From DATDOY01 sp035293045 (GTDB lineage: Bacteria > Actinomycetota > Acidimicrobiia > IMCC26256 > JACPCJ01), in contig DATDOY010000261.1 in NCBI GenBank assembly GCA_035293045.1, forward strand, positions 1 through 25,477: a stretch of DNA of 25,477 nt, read 5' to 3'. Made by a program: the position numbers and the translations under genes. Positions 15,249-23,400 of the stretch are shown here, in pieces. The notes under the pieces are model-generated. The model had not been told where the DNA came from. It did no database searches and saw only the letters and a list, made by a program, of their open reading frames with translations. Within the stretch, counting starts at the first letter, position 1; each line of letters opens with the position of its first letter.

Positions 15249-15254
15249 TAGACT
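15249..15254 (+). promoter_or_regulatory. Probable -10 element for leaderless livH
   Basis: TAGACT followed by CGCC; 8 bases separate it from the GTG at 15263, and the spacer has no ribosome site. The TAGACTCGCC decamer is identical to that before fusA2. It lies in the 78-base divergent gap with npdG. No clear -35 element is seen. Confidence 0.55.
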
Positions 15255-15262
15255 CGCCCTCC

Positions 15263-16597
15263 GTGCCCGCAGCGAAACGCTCGGTGCTTGCGCTCGTCAT
15301 GAGCTTCGCGGTGATCGTCGCGCTCGGAGGACCGATCGCCGCGCAACAAGAGGACGCTCCCCCTGACTCCGGCACTCCAACCACCGTCGCGGACGAGGCG
15401 GTCGCGCAGTCCGTCAAGGGCCGCCTCAAGCACGGCGACGCCCCGGTAGCCGGAGCGACCATCACCGTGCGCTCCGGCGCCAGCGAGGTCGGAACCGCGA
15501 CGACGGCCGCCGATGGCTCCTGGGAGGTTCCCCTCACCGCGGCCGGCTCCTACACCGTCACGATCGACGCGACCTCACTGCCGACGGGCGTCGCGCTGCG
15601 GAAAGCAGGCGACGACACAAGAACGATCACCGTCCGCCCTGGGCAACGCCGGACGGTGCTCTTCCCGCTCGGCGAAGGGCGCCGGGCCGCGGCCGCCAAG
15701 GACTCGGCGCTCGAACGGATCGTCAACCTCGCCGCCATCGGCGTCAAACTCGGGCTCCTCGTGGCGCTCACCGCCGTCGGACTGTCCCTCATCTACGGCG
15801 TCGCGAACCTCGTGAACTTCGCCCACGGTGAGCTCGTCACGTTCGGCGCCCTCGTGGCGTATTTCTTCAACGCGTCCGGCGGTGGCCCAGGGATGCCGCT
15901 CGCCGCCGCGGCCGTCGTCGCCGTCGCGGCCGGTGCGGCCGGTGGGTTCCTCCTCGAACGCGGCATGTTCGCCCCATTGCGACGCCGCCGCACGGAGGGG
16001 ATCTCGCTCATCGTGTTCACGATCGGCCTCTCGCTGCTCGTGCGGCACGTGTTCCTCGTGATCATGGGTGCCGAGCCCCGCCCGTACACCGACTACACGC
16101 TCCAGCGCGCCGTCGACTTCGGCCCGATCTCGCTCCCGCCCAAAGACTTCGCCATCGCCGGCATCGCCGCCGTCGTCCTCGTCGCGGTGGCGCTCCTCCT
16201 CCAGCGAACCCGCATCGGCACGGGGATGCGGGCGGTGGCCGACAACCGCATGCTCGCCGAGGCTTCCGGCATCAACGTCGACCGCGTGATCCGATTCACG
16301 TGGGTCCTCGGTGGCGCGCTCGCGGCATTGGGAGGGGTTCTCCTCGGCGTGACCGAGCAGGTGGCCTGGAACATGGGCTTTAGCCTGCTGCTCTTCATGT
16401 TCGCCGCGGTGGTCGTCGGCGGATTGGGTACCGCGTACGGAGCGATGGTCGGTGGCCTGCTCGTGGGGATCGTTTCCCAGACCAGCACGTACTGGATCGA
16501 CATCCAATACAAGGACGCCATGGCGCTGGGCGTTCTGATCCTGGTGCTGATGGTCCGTCCCCAAGGCATCCTCGGAACACGCGAGCGGGTGGGTTGA
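15263..16597 (+). CDS. livH: Branched-chain amino acid ABC transporter permease LivH with N-terminal extracytoplasmic domain
   Basis: A 444-residue protein. Residues 155-444 are a normal LivH permease: GLSLIYGVANLVNFAHGEL, a row of membrane helices, GMRAVADNRMLAEASGI as the ATPase-contact loop, and VRPQGILG at the end. Ahead of it are a signal peptide (residues 1 to about 28, with AxA-like PIAAQ) and a segment, about 50-135, resembling a carboxypeptidase-regulatory or CnaB-like beta sandwich: VKGRLKHGDAPVAGATITV, then GTATTAADGSWEVPL and GSYTVTIDA. This extra domain is not part of classical LivH. The GTG at 15263 is favoured by the -10 element and signal peptide; a longer open frame back to 15110 overlaps npdG. 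First gene of livHMGF. Confidence 0.92.
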   Translation: MPAAKRSVLALVMSFAVIVALGGPIAAQQEDAPPDSGTPTTVADEAVAQSVKGRLKHGDAPVAGATITVRSGASEVGTATTAADGSWEVPLTAAGSYTVTIDATSLPTGVALRKAGDDTRTITVRPGQRRTVLFPLGEGRRAAAAKDSALERIVNLAAIGVKLGLLVALTAVGLSLIYGVANLVNFAHGELVTFGALVAYFFNASGGGPGMPLAAAAVVAVAAGAAGGFLLERGMFAPLRRRRTEGISLIVFTIGLSLLVRHVFLVIMGAEPRPYTDYTLQRAVDFGPISLPPKDFAIAGIAAVVLVAVALLLQRTRIGTGMRAVADNRMLAEASGINVDRVIRFTWVLGGALAALGGVLLGVTEQVAWNMGFSLLLFMFAAVVVGGLGTAYGAMVGGLLVGIVSQTSTYWIDIQYKDAMALGVLILVLMVRPQGILGTRERVG

Positions 16598-16620
16598 TGG
16601 CCGCCGCGATGCTGTGCCGG

Positions 16621-16650
16621 GATGGGCGTTCCCGGGATGGGCGTTCCCGG
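16621..16650 (+). repeat. Two perfect tandem 15-bp repeats between livH and livM
   Basis: GATGGGCGTTCCCGG occurs twice head to tail in the 79-base livH-livM spacer. Because the unit is 15 bases it also reads through in frame as GWAFP repeats if livM is started too early at the GTG at 16614. Origin by slippage is likely; a role in mRNA structure is possible. Confidence 0.85.
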
Positions 16651-16676
16651 GCTTGCAGCGGAGAGGAGGGCAGGAC

Positions 16677-17657
16677 GTGGATCTCGGCCAAGCCCTGACC
16701 GACGCCATCCGCAGCGCCGTCGGCCTTCCCGCGGCGGCGTTCGCCATCGCCGCGATCGGCCTCAACGTGCAGTTCGGTTACGCCGGGCTCCTCAACTTCG
16801 GCCACGTCGGTTTTCTCATGGTGGGAGGGTACGGCGCAGCGATCACCGTCGACCGCGGCGGGCCCCTGTGGCTCGGCGTGGTCGTCGGAATCCTGGCCGC
16901 CGTCTTGCTCGGCCTGTTGCTCGGGCTGCCGGCCCTCCGACTGCGCGCCGACTACCTCGCCATCGTCACCATCTCCGCGGCCGAGATCATCCGGCTCGTG
17001 ATCCGTTCACGGCCGCTGCACTCCCTCACCAAGAGCGTGTTCGGGATCCGTGGGTTCGCAGACTCGTTCTACGACGTCAACCCGATCCCCCGCGGTCGGT
17101 ACGGCGTTGGTGACGTGGTGTTCTCGGAGCGAACGCTCTGGGTCATGACCGTCGCTTGGCTCCTCGTCGGTGTCGGGACGCTCCTCGTGCTGCTGCTCGC
17201 GAGGAGCCCCTGGGGACGCGTGCTGCGGGCCATCCGCGAGGACGAGGACGCCGCCCGTAGCCTCGGAAAGAACGCCTTCTCCTACAAGCTCCAGAGTTTC
17301 GTGATCGGCGGAGCGCTCGGCGCGCTCGCCGGGATCATGTTCTCGATCGATCGTCAAGCGGTCCGGCCGGAGTTCTTCTTCACCGGCGTGACCTTCTACA
17401 CCTTCACCATCGTCATCCTGGGTGGCCCGGGTCGCGTTTTCTCGCCCGTCGTGGGGTCGATGATCTTCTGGTTCATCATCAGTTTCACCGACGGTCTCAT
17501 TCGTGAGGCGCTGCAGGCGGGACACATCGACTTCATCGAGACCACCGACCTCGCGGCGATCCGCTTTGCCCTCGTCGGCGTGCTGCTCATGGTGCTGATC
17601 CTGGTGAGGCCCCAGGGGATCTTCGGAAAACGGGAGGAGTTGTTCCTTGGCGACTGA
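16677..17657 (+). CDS. livM: Branched-chain amino acid ABC transporter permease LivM
   Basis: The second permease subunit, 326 residues, with many hydrophobic helices and the family landmarks GLNVQFGYAGLLNFGHVGF, PALRLRADYLAIVTI, the RAIREDEDAARSLGKN ATPase-contact loop, FTIVILGGPGRVFSPVVGS and the end VRPQGIFG. I chose the GTG at 16677 because GAGGAGGG lies 6 bases before it; the longer frame from 16614 would add residues translated from the 15-bp tandem repeat and is not credible. It ends within the start of livG (11-base overlap). Confidence 0.94.
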   Translation: MDLGQALTDAIRSAVGLPAAAFAIAAIGLNVQFGYAGLLNFGHVGFLMVGGYGAAITVDRGGPLWLGVVVGILAAVLLGLLLGLPALRLRADYLAIVTISAAEIIRLVIRSRPLHSLTKSVFGIRGFADSFYDVNPIPRGRYGVGDVVFSERTLWVMTVAWLLVGVGTLLVLLLARSPWGRVLRAIREDEDAARSLGKNAFSYKLQSFVIGGALGALAGIMFSIDRQAVRPEFFFTGVTFYTFTIVILGGPGRVFSPVVGSMIFWFIISFTDGLIREALQAGHIDFIETTDLAAIRFALVGVLLMVLILVRPQGIFGKREELFLGD

Positions 17658-18504
17658 ACCCGGCGCGCCCGGACCATCCCTCTCGGCCGCCGCGCCGAGC
17701 GGCGTGGACGGGGTCGAGGCGCGCCCGGGCGTCCCGAAGCCCGACCCGGTGCTCGTCGTCGATGGTCTTCGCAAGACCTTCGACGGCATCACCGCCGTCG
17801 ACGTCGACCATCTCGAGATCCCGCGCGGACTCATCACCGCGCTGATCGGCCCGAACGGCGCCGGCAAGACGACCTTGTTCAACCTGCTGACCGGGTTCGA
17901 GCAGCCCGACGCGGGGACATGGAGCTTCGACGGCCGCCGCCTCGATGGGCACGCGGCCCACCAGATCGCTCGCCTCGGGATGGTCCGAACGTTCCAACTG
18001 ACCAAGGCCCTCCGCAAGATGAGTGTGATGGACAACATGAAGCTCGGGGCGATCGGCCAACGGGGCGAGAACTTCTTCGCCGCCCTTCTGCCGTTCTTGT
18101 GGTCAGCGCAGGAGCAGGTCATCGCCGATCGCGCTCTCGCGTTGCTCGAACGGTTCAACCTCCACCACATGCAAGACCAGTACGGAGGAAGCCTGTCGGG
18201 GGGCCAGCGCAAGCTGCTCGAGATGGCGAGGGCGCTCATGGCCGAACCCGCGCTTGTCATGCTCGACGAACCCATGGCCGGCGTGAACCCGGCCCTCGTC
18301 GAATCCCTCCTCGATCATGTGCGAGGGCTTCGCGCGCAAGGGATGTCCGTGGTGTTCGTCGAACACAACATGGACGTCGTGATGGGCATCAGCGACTGGA
18401 TCGTGTGTCTGGCCGGTGGTCGCGTGATCGCTGAGGGCACTCCGGAGTCGATCGCCGACAACGAAGCGGTGATTGACGCGTACCTCGGGACACGCGAGTC
18501 GTGA
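17647..18504 (+). CDS. livG: Branched-chain amino acid ABC transporter ATP-binding protein LivG
   Basis: An ABC ATPase of 285 residues. After a Pro/Ala-rich N-terminal extension of about 35 residues it has Walker A GPNGAGKTT, the Q-loop segment RTFQLTKALRKMSV, the signature LSGGQRKLLEMARALM, Walker B ALVMLDEP with AGVNP typical of LivG, and the switch His in VVFVEHNMDVVM. The insertion between Q-loop and signature (about 45 residues with FFAALLPFLW) is the usual LivG feature. The TTG at 17647 follows GGGAGGAG by 7 bases and overlaps the end of livM, so it is preferred. Confidence 0.95.
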   Translation: MATEPGAPGPSLSAAAPSGVDGVEARPGVPKPDPVLVVDGLRKTFDGITAVDVDHLEIPRGLITALIGPNGAGKTTLFNLLTGFEQPDAGTWSFDGRRLDGHAAHQIARLGMVRTFQLTKALRKMSVMDNMKLGAIGQRGENFFAALLPFLWSAQEQVIADRALALLERFNLHHMQDQYGGSLSGGQRKLLEMARALMAEPALVMLDEPMAGVNPALVESLLDHVRGLRAQGMSVVFVEHNMDVVMGISDWIVCLAGGRVIAEGTPESIADNEAVIDAYLGTRES

Positions 18505-19277
18505 CGCTTCACGACCCCGCCGCGCCGTTGGCGAGTCCGGTGATCTTCACCGCCCGTGACGTCGTGGCCGGCTATCTCCCGGAAATCGACATTCTCCGCG
18601 GGTGCACGCTCGAACTGCGCGAGGGGGAGATCGTCGGGATCATCGGGCCCAACGGCGCCGGGAAGTCGACGCTGCTTCGCGCCATGTTCGGGCTCATTCC
18701 CGTGCGGTCGGGAGCCGTGCTCCTCCATGGTGAGAACATCACCGGCCGCAGGGGACACGACCTCGTCGCCATTGGCGTGGCATACGTGCCGCAAACCGAG
18801 AACGTCTTTCCACGGCTGTCCGTCGAAGAAAACCTCCGGATGGGCCTCTACCTCGACCCCGCGCGCTGGGATGAGCGATTCGCGATCGTCGTCGAGCTCT
18901 TCCCGCTCCTCGCCGACCGGCGCCGCCAGCGGGCCGGATCCCTCTCGGGCGGCGAACGCCAGATGCTCGCCATGGGACGCGCCCTCATGACCGACCCGAG
19001 CGTGGTGCTCCTCGACGAGCCCTCCGCCGGTCTCTCTCCCGTTGCCCAAGGCGAGGTCTTCTCGCGCATCCAGGAGATCAACCGAGCCGGCGTGTCGATC
19101 GTCATCGTCGAACAAAACGCTCGGCGGTGTCTCGAGATCTCCCATCGGGCGTACGTGCTCGACCAGGGCCGCAACGCCCACACGGGGTCCGGCCGCGACC
19201 TGCTGGCTGATCAGAAGGTGATCGAGCTCTACCTCGGGACCCTCGCCCGCGCGAGGCGACGCGAGCCCGGCTCCTGA
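18501..19277 (+). CDS. livF: Branched-chain amino acid ABC transporter ATP-binding protein LivF
   Basis: The second ABC ATPase, 258 residues: Walker A GPNGAGKST, Q-loop YVPQTENVFPRLSVEENL, signature LSGGERQMLAMGRALM, Walker B VVLLDEPSAGLSP, and switch His position replaced by Gln in IVIVEQNARRCLEIS, which is the normal LivF form. Its GTG overlaps the livG TGA (GTGA), showing tight coupling. A GC-rich hairpin follows the gene, ending the livHMGF transcript. Confidence 0.95.
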   Translation: MTLHDPAAPLASPVIFTARDVVAGYLPEIDILRGCTLELREGEIVGIIGPNGAGKSTLLRAMFGLIPVRSGAVLLHGENITGRRGHDLVAIGVAYVPQTENVFPRLSVEENLRMGLYLDPARWDERFAIVVELFPLLADRRRQRAGSLSGGERQMLAMGRALMTDPSVVLLDEPSAGLSPVAQGEVFSRIQEINRAGVSIVIVEQNARRCLEISHRAYVLDQGRNAHTGSGRDLLADQKVIELYLGTLARARRREPGS

Positions 19278-19310
19278 ATCAAAGGCGCGTCGGCGGCATC
19301 CACCACGCGA

Positions 19311-19340
19311 CGAGGGGGCCCGGTTTCCCGGGCCCCCTCG
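19311..19340. terminator. Strong GC hairpin between livF and the binding-protein gene
   Basis: Arms CGAGGGGGCCCGG and CCGGGCCCCCTCG (13 bases each) with a TTTC loop. It lies between convergent genes and is nearly symmetric, so it can act in both directions. No T run follows, as is common in high-GC actinobacteria. Confidence 0.85.
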
Positions 19341-19351
19341 TCCACTGCGTT

Positions 19352-19373
19352 CCTGATCCGGTGAGGGATCAGG
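19352..19373 (-). terminator. Hairpin at the stop codon of the first binding-protein gene
   Basis: CCTGATCC and GGATCAGG form an 8-base-pair stem with a 6-base loop. The TGA of the minus-strand gene lies inside the arm at 19371-19369. It precedes the larger hairpin at 19311-19340 in the direction of that transcript and may work with it, or protect the mRNA end. Confidence 0.5.
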
Positions 19374-20715
19374 CCGAACCGGCGATGGCCACGCTGTCGA
19401 CCGTGTCCGTGCCGCCCTCGTCATTGAAGACGTAGACGTCGTACTCGCCGGCGCTTGGCTCACCCGCGTCGGTGAAGTCGAGCTTCCCGGCGGCGCCGTC
19501 GTAGTCAATGTCCTCGCCCTCGTCGAGCAGGGCCTTGCAGTCGGCAAACGTGTTGCAGACCTCGCCGCCCTTGGTCAGGCCGACCATCTCCTTTTGGATG
19601 TCGGGACCCGCATCGCTTCCCGCGGCGTGGGCCGCGAGGGCGAAGAGGATGGTGCAGTCATACGCGTGCGCCGAGAAGATCGTGTCGACGTCCGGCGCGA
19701 ACTCCGCGAAGGCGTCCGGGAAGAACGGCGCCCCCTCCTTCGGAGCCGCCGACGGGGCCGTTCCCTTGACGCCCTCGAGCACGGCGACGTCGTCGGGATC
19801 GACCGAGGCGGAGAGCGTCGAGCTCTGGAGTCCGTCGGTCACGTAGAGCTGCTTGTCCTTGGGTCCGATGCCGGCCTCGATCATCGCCGCAAGCACCTTC
19901 GATCCCGTGTCGGGGAAGGCGATCACCGCGATCGCGTCCGGATCGGCGTCCGCGAGCTCCTTCACGTCCGCGTCGTAGTTCGTCCCCTTCGGGTCGTACG
20001 CCACGTTGGCCGGGACTTCAAGGCCAGCCTCTTCGAGCGCAGGCTCGAGGAACTTCACGAACCCCTGGCCGTATTCGTCGTCGAGGGCGATGATGCCGAC
20101 GGTCTCGTGGCCATCACCGGCAATCACCTCGGCGAGCGCCGGGCCCTGCAGGTTGTCCGGCGGCGGGGTCCGGAAGTAGTAGTCCTCGGTCGGGTCCTCC
20201 GACGACTCCGTCGTCAGTCCCGCGCCGGTGTTGGAGGGCGAGCACTCCGGAACCTGAGCCCCCGAGATCTTGTCGACGACGGCCGCCGTCACCGTGGACG
20301 CGGCGGCGCCGACAATGACGTCGACCTTCTCGCCGGTCAACAGCTTGTCGACCGCGTCGGCGGCGACGTCGGCGTCGGTGCCGTCGTCAATCTGGACGTG
20401 GAGCACCTCGGCCTCGGCGCCCCCACCCTGGGACGCGGTCACGCCGCCTGCGGCGTTGATGTCGCGGATGGCCATCTTCACGGCGTTGACCATGGGGGGT
20501 CCGAGGGCGGCGAGGTCGCCGGTCTCGGGCAGCAGCGAGCCGACCTTCAACACGCCGTCGACGTTGCCGCGATCGGCCGCGGTCTCGTCGGCCTCGGTGG
20601 TCTCGGTCGGTTCGGTTCCCTCGGTCGTCGCCTCCTCGTCGTCGTCACCACACGCTCCGGCGACGAGCACAAGACTGGCGAACAGGGCTATCACGCGTAG
20701 CCATTTCCGACGCAT
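19369..20715 (-). CDS. Branched-chain amino acid type substrate-binding lipoprotein (LivK-like)
   Basis: A 448-residue periplasmic-binding-protein-like lipoprotein (Peripla_BP_6 type). The signal ends in a lipobox VAGAC, followed by a long acidic Thr/Glu-rich linker of about 30 residues that would hold the domain away from the membrane. The body has LKVGSLLPETGDLAALGPPM, AIRDINAAGGV, VDVIVGAAASTVTAAV, and GIIALDDEYGQGF. Several cysteines (PECSPSN, AYDCTI, EVCNTFADC) could form disulfides. AGGAGG lies 6 bases before the ATG at 20715; an open frame further upstream only mirrors the neighbouring gene. It faces livHMGF across a terminator and is the likely ligand receptor of that importer. The ligand is unknown. 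Confidence 0.92.
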   Translation of the reverse strand: MRRKWLRVIALFASLVLVAGACGDDDEEATTEGTEPTETTEADETAADRGNVDGVLKVGSLLPETGDLAALGPPMVNAVKMAIRDINAAGGVTASQGGGAEAEVLHVQIDDGTDADVAADAVDKLLTGEKVDVIVGAAASTVTAAVVDKISGAQVPECSPSNTGAGLTTESSEDPTEDYYFRTPPPDNLQGPALAEVIAGDGHETVGIIALDDEYGQGFVKFLEPALEEAGLEVPANVAYDPKGTNYDADVKELADADPDAIAVIAFPDTGSKVLAAMIEAGIGPKDKQLYVTDGLQSSTLSASVDPDDVAVLEGVKGTAPSAAPKEGAPFFPDAFAEFAPDVDTIFSAHAYDCTILFALAAHAAGSDAGPDIQKEMVGLTKGGEVCNTFADCKALLDEGEDIDYDGAAGKLDFTDAGEPSAGEYDVYVFNDEGGTDTVDSVAIAGSA

Positions 20716-20764
20716 CGACTGCCTCCTGGGGTCGGCGGGGTGATCGCTGGATCGATCGAGGCGA

Positions 20765-20770
20765 AACCTA
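20765..20770 (-). promoter_or_regulatory. Probable -10 element for the first binding-protein gene
   Basis: TAGGTT on the minus strand, followed by TCGCC, about 49 bases before the ATG. A weak TTCAGG lies 17 bases upstream as a possible -35. It sits in the 125-base gap after the second binding-protein gene, so the two receptors can be expressed separately. Confidence 0.45.
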
Positions 20771-20840
20771 ACGCGTAGCGGGACCGCCCTGAAGCCCCTC
20801 GCGCTCCCCGTGGTACCGGGCGGCCACGCTCCGCGCGACC

Positions 20841-22424
20841 TCATCCGACCGCGGTGGTCGTCGTCGTGGCCGTCGACGTGGTCGTCGTACCCCCAGTCGA
20901 CGTCGTGGAGGTCGGAGCAGGAGCCCGAGCGACGGTGGTCGTGGTCTTCCCTGCGGTCGGTGGCGCCGTCGCCGACGAGCGCGGCGTCGTGGTCGGCGGG
21001 GGTACACCGGGCGTCGTGCCAACCGGAATCCCGTCGTAGCGAACAATCCAGTAGTCGAGCGGTTCGAGCTGGCCCCGATCGCCGAACCGCACGTGCTCGA
21101 ACAACCCCTGCGCCGGACGCCCCTCGCCGTCCCACACGACGCCGGTCTCTCCTCCGTACGCGACGTCGGCGCCAACCACAAGGGAATCGCGACACGGCAC
21201 GACGGCGTGGCACGCCTCACCATCCCGGGTGAGCGACACGAGGCGTGACGCCATGGCGAGGGGCTCGTCATCGGCCGTCCCCGCGAGGAGAAGAAGGACG
21301 GCGCAGTCGTACGCCTCGGCCGCGAGCCGGGTTTCTTCGACACGGAGGCCCGTCTCTCCTCGAAGGCGGCTCGTGAACGCCGAGAGATCGCGCCCCAGAA
21401 TCTCGGGCCGGACGCCGTCGATGCCGTTGAGGATGGCCGGTTTCTCCGCGTCGACGACAGCACCGAGTTCATCCGTGGCCAACGTCTCGGCGACATAGAC
21501 ACGCAGCCCCGAACCCTGCGAGGGCAGCACGCTCGCATCGAACAATCCCCTCAGCACCGGAGCCGCTTCCGCGGGTGTGAGGAGCAGGACGACGGCGTTC
21601 GCGCCCGATGCCACGACGGCTTCCGCCGCCGCGTCAGGACTGATCGCAGCGGCCGCCGCCGCATCGCTCGCCCCGCTCGTCGTGGTTGCGGCGGCCGGGG
21701 CGGCTGCGTCGGGACTCTCCGCAGCAACGACAATGTCGGTGAGCGCCGGGGGCCCGGACGCGAAATCGCGGTCGACGCTGGCGCGCAATGCTGCGAACGA
21801 CGACGCGTTGACGGGGTCGTCACGTCGCACGACCGCGATGCGACCGGCACCCGGGCCGGCGAGCAACGCGCTCACGACCGCCATGGCGCCGTCGCTGCCC
21901 GCCGAAACGCTGAACAGCATGCCCTTGTCGTCGCCGTCCTCGATTCGGGGTGAGGTTGCCGTCGGAGTGCACAGCATGCGCTCGGCCGCGACCGCCTGCT
22001 CGACAAGCGCGGGAACCAACTCGATCGAGGAGGCCGGGCCGATGATGGCATCGACCTTCGACGCATCAATCAGGGTGGTCAGCGCAGTCGCAGCGCCCTC
22101 GGGCGTGGACTGCGAGTCCTCGATGGCAAGCACGACCTGCTTGCCCAACAGGCCGCCCGCATCGTTGACCTCGTCGACCGCAAGTTCGACCGCCGCCTGC
22201 ATAGCGGGGCCGAACTGCGCGAGATCCCCGGTGAGCGGGAGCACGGCGCCAAGGGTGACGACGCCGTCGATCGAGAGACCGGCGCGGGCGGGCGGCGCGG
22301 TCGAAGGTGGGGCCTGGGTCGTGGTCGGCGACGTGTCGTCGCCGGCGAAGGGGTTGCAGGCGGCTGCGGCGATCACCACGAGCGCGAAGATGGCGACCCG
22401 AGTCGACGGGCGGGGACGCACCAC
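20841..22424 (-). CDS. Second LivK-like substrate-binding lipoprotein with Thr-rich C-terminal tail
   Basis: A 527-residue paralogue of the neighbouring binding protein. It has a signal with lipobox AAAAC, a Thr/Pro linker, then VVTLGAVLPLTGDLAQFGPAM, VDEVNDAGGLLGK, and VDAIIGPASSIELVPAL. The cysteine pattern AYDCAV and EACHAVVPC is shared with the first receptor. Two additions are unusual: an Ala-rich insert in the middle (around residues 235-275) and a C-terminal Ser/Thr/Pro-rich tail of roughly 60 residues after the end of the fold. The GTG at 22424 follows TACGTT by 6 bases; a second GTG is the next codon, so the exact start is unsure. Ligand unknown. Confidence 0.88.
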   Translation of the reverse strand: MVRPRPSTRVAIFALVVIAAAACNPFAGDDTSPTTTQAPPSTAPPARAGLSIDGVVTLGAVLPLTGDLAQFGPAMQAAVELAVDEVNDAGGLLGKQVVLAIEDSQSTPEGAATALTTLIDASKVDAIIGPASSIELVPALVEQAVAAERMLCTPTATSPRIEDGDDKGMLFSVSAGSDGAMAVVSALLAGPGAGRIAVVRRDDPVNASSFAALRASVDRDFASGPPALTDIVVAAESPDAAAPAAATTTSGASDAAAAAAISPDAAAEAVVASGANAVVLLLTPAEAAPVLRGLFDASVLPSQGSGLRVYVAETLATDELGAVVDAEKPAILNGIDGVRPEILGRDLSAFTSRLRGETGLRVEETRLAAEAYDCAVLLLLAGTADDEPLAMASRLVSLTRDGEACHAVVPCRDSLVVGADVAYGGETGVVWDGEGRPAQGLFEHVRFGDRGQLEPLDYWIVRYDGIPVGTTPGVPPPTTTPRSSATAPPTAGKTTTTVARAPAPTSTTSTGGTTTTSTATTTTTAVG

Positions 22425-22430
22425 ATCCTC

Positions 22431-22436
22431 AACGTA
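22431..22436 (-). promoter_or_regulatory. Possible -10 element for the second binding-protein gene
   Basis: TACGTT on the minus strand ends 6 bases before the first of two tandem GTG codons. The GAGG in the spacer is too close to the GTG to serve as a normal ribosome site, so a leaderless start is plausible. The remaining 22437-22529 gap shows nothing else I can name. Confidence 0.4.
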
Positions 22437-22529
22437 CCGGCTGGCCCCGAGGGGGGCGGTGATCCACTCCGTCGGTCGTGCTCGCGCATCGCGCGGCAGA
22501 AGTTCGGCGCGAGGTCGAGGCGGCGTTCG

Positions 22530-22802
22530 TCACGCCGTGGGCGGCACGCCTTCCCGACACAGGCGGTCGGTGAGTTCACGAACCCGGGCGAGGCTGGCCG
22601 GGTCGAGGGCGTTGCCGCTCGCCGCGACGGCCTCCTTGATGCGGCGGAACGAGTCGCCCTCCAGTTCGCACGGAGGACACGCCTCGAGGTGATCGATGAT
22701 CCGGCGTGCCTCTTCGCTGGGAAGCTCGCCGTCGAGCACGGCGTGGAGTTGCTCGAGAGCCTCGGAGCAACTCGGCGAACGGTCGGTCGGGCTCTCGCTC
22801 AC
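22530..22802 (-). CDS. rsrA: RsrA-like zinc-binding anti-sigma factor
   Basis: A 90-residue protein with the ZAS signature: Cys12 in SCSEALEQLHAVLDGEL, then HLEACPPC giving HxxxCxxC. The layout matches Streptomyces RsrA and mycobacterial RshA, in which Cys oxidation releases zinc and frees the cognate sigma factor. It follows the sigma gene by 55 bases, rather than overlapping it. The GTG at 22802 has only a loose G-rich ribosome site. Compared with RsrA it is shorter in cysteines near the C-terminus, with one further Cys (LCREG). Redox sensing is inferred from the family. Confidence 0.85.
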   Translation of the reverse strand: MSESPTDRSPSCSEALEQLHAVLDGELPSEEARRIIDHLEACPPCELEGDSFRRIKEAVAASGNALDPASLARVRELTDRLCREGVPPTA

Positions 22803-22857
22803 GGTTCCACAACCCCCCGGGATGGGCTTGACTTCCCGTCGACGCGCGATTCGAGGT

Positions 22858-23400
22858 TCATGTCGCCGTTCCTCGATCGAGCGGCGTGCCTGCGAGCGCG
22901 GCCCGGAGGCGCTTTCGGGCCCGGTGAAGGCGGCTCATCACCGTTCCCACAGGGACCTCGAGAAGGTCGGCCGCCTCCTGGTAATGCATCCCCTCCACGT
23001 CCACAAGTTGGACCGCGAGGCGGAACGAGGGCGGGAGCGCGTCGAGGGCGGCCTCGAGATCGTGCTCGAGGATCGGCGTCACCACCTGCTGCTCCGGCTC
23101 GAGAATCTCGTCGGCGACCGGATCGACGTCCTCGCCGTCGTCGAGGAGCAGCTCGCGATTGCGCTGGTCGCGATTGATCGCCGTGTTCCGCGCGATGCGG
23201 TACAGCCACGCGCGCGGGTGGCGGCCGTCGAAGCGGTCGAGGCTCCGGAACGCCTTCAGCAACGTGTCTTGCGCGAGGTCCTCTGCTTCGGCGCTCGACC
23301 GCGACATCGACCGCGCCACGCGCGCCAGAAAGTCGGCCTCGGGGGCGATCACCTCTTCGAACCGTCTTCGGCGCGCGGCTTCATCCTCGGCGACCGTCAC
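22858..23400 (-). CDS. sigR: ECF sigma factor, SigR/SigH type
   Basis: A 180-residue group IV sigma factor. Region 2 spans about residues 18-85 with AEAEDLAQDTLLKAFRSLDRF and the -10 recognition helix segment HPRAWLYRIARNTAINR; region 4 spans about 115-170 with LPPSFRLAVQLVDVEGMHYQEAA and GTVMSRLHRARKRLR. These segments are characteristic of the SigR/SigH (thiol stress) group, and the next gene is a ZAS anti-sigma. The GTG overlaps the aspC TGA (GTGA). In Streptomyces the orthologous regulon includes mycothiol genes such as mshC, which is 9 kb away here. I did not find a convincing GGAA-N18-GTT site in the window. Confidence 0.9.
   Translation of the reverse strand: MTVAEDEAARRRRFEEVIAPEADFLARVARSMSRSSAEAEDLAQDTLLKAFRSLDRFDGRHPRAWLYRIARNTAINRDQRNRELLLDDGEDVDPVADEILEPEQQVVTPILEHDLEAALDALPPSFRLAVQLVDVEGMHYQEAADLLEVPVGTVMSRLHRARKRLRAALAGTPLDRGTAT

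Noticed and set aside
20716..21213. N-terminal extension of the first binding protein into the second one's coding region
   Set aside because: The lipoprotein signal and an ideal AGGAGG site mark ATG 20715; the extension would bury the signal sequence.
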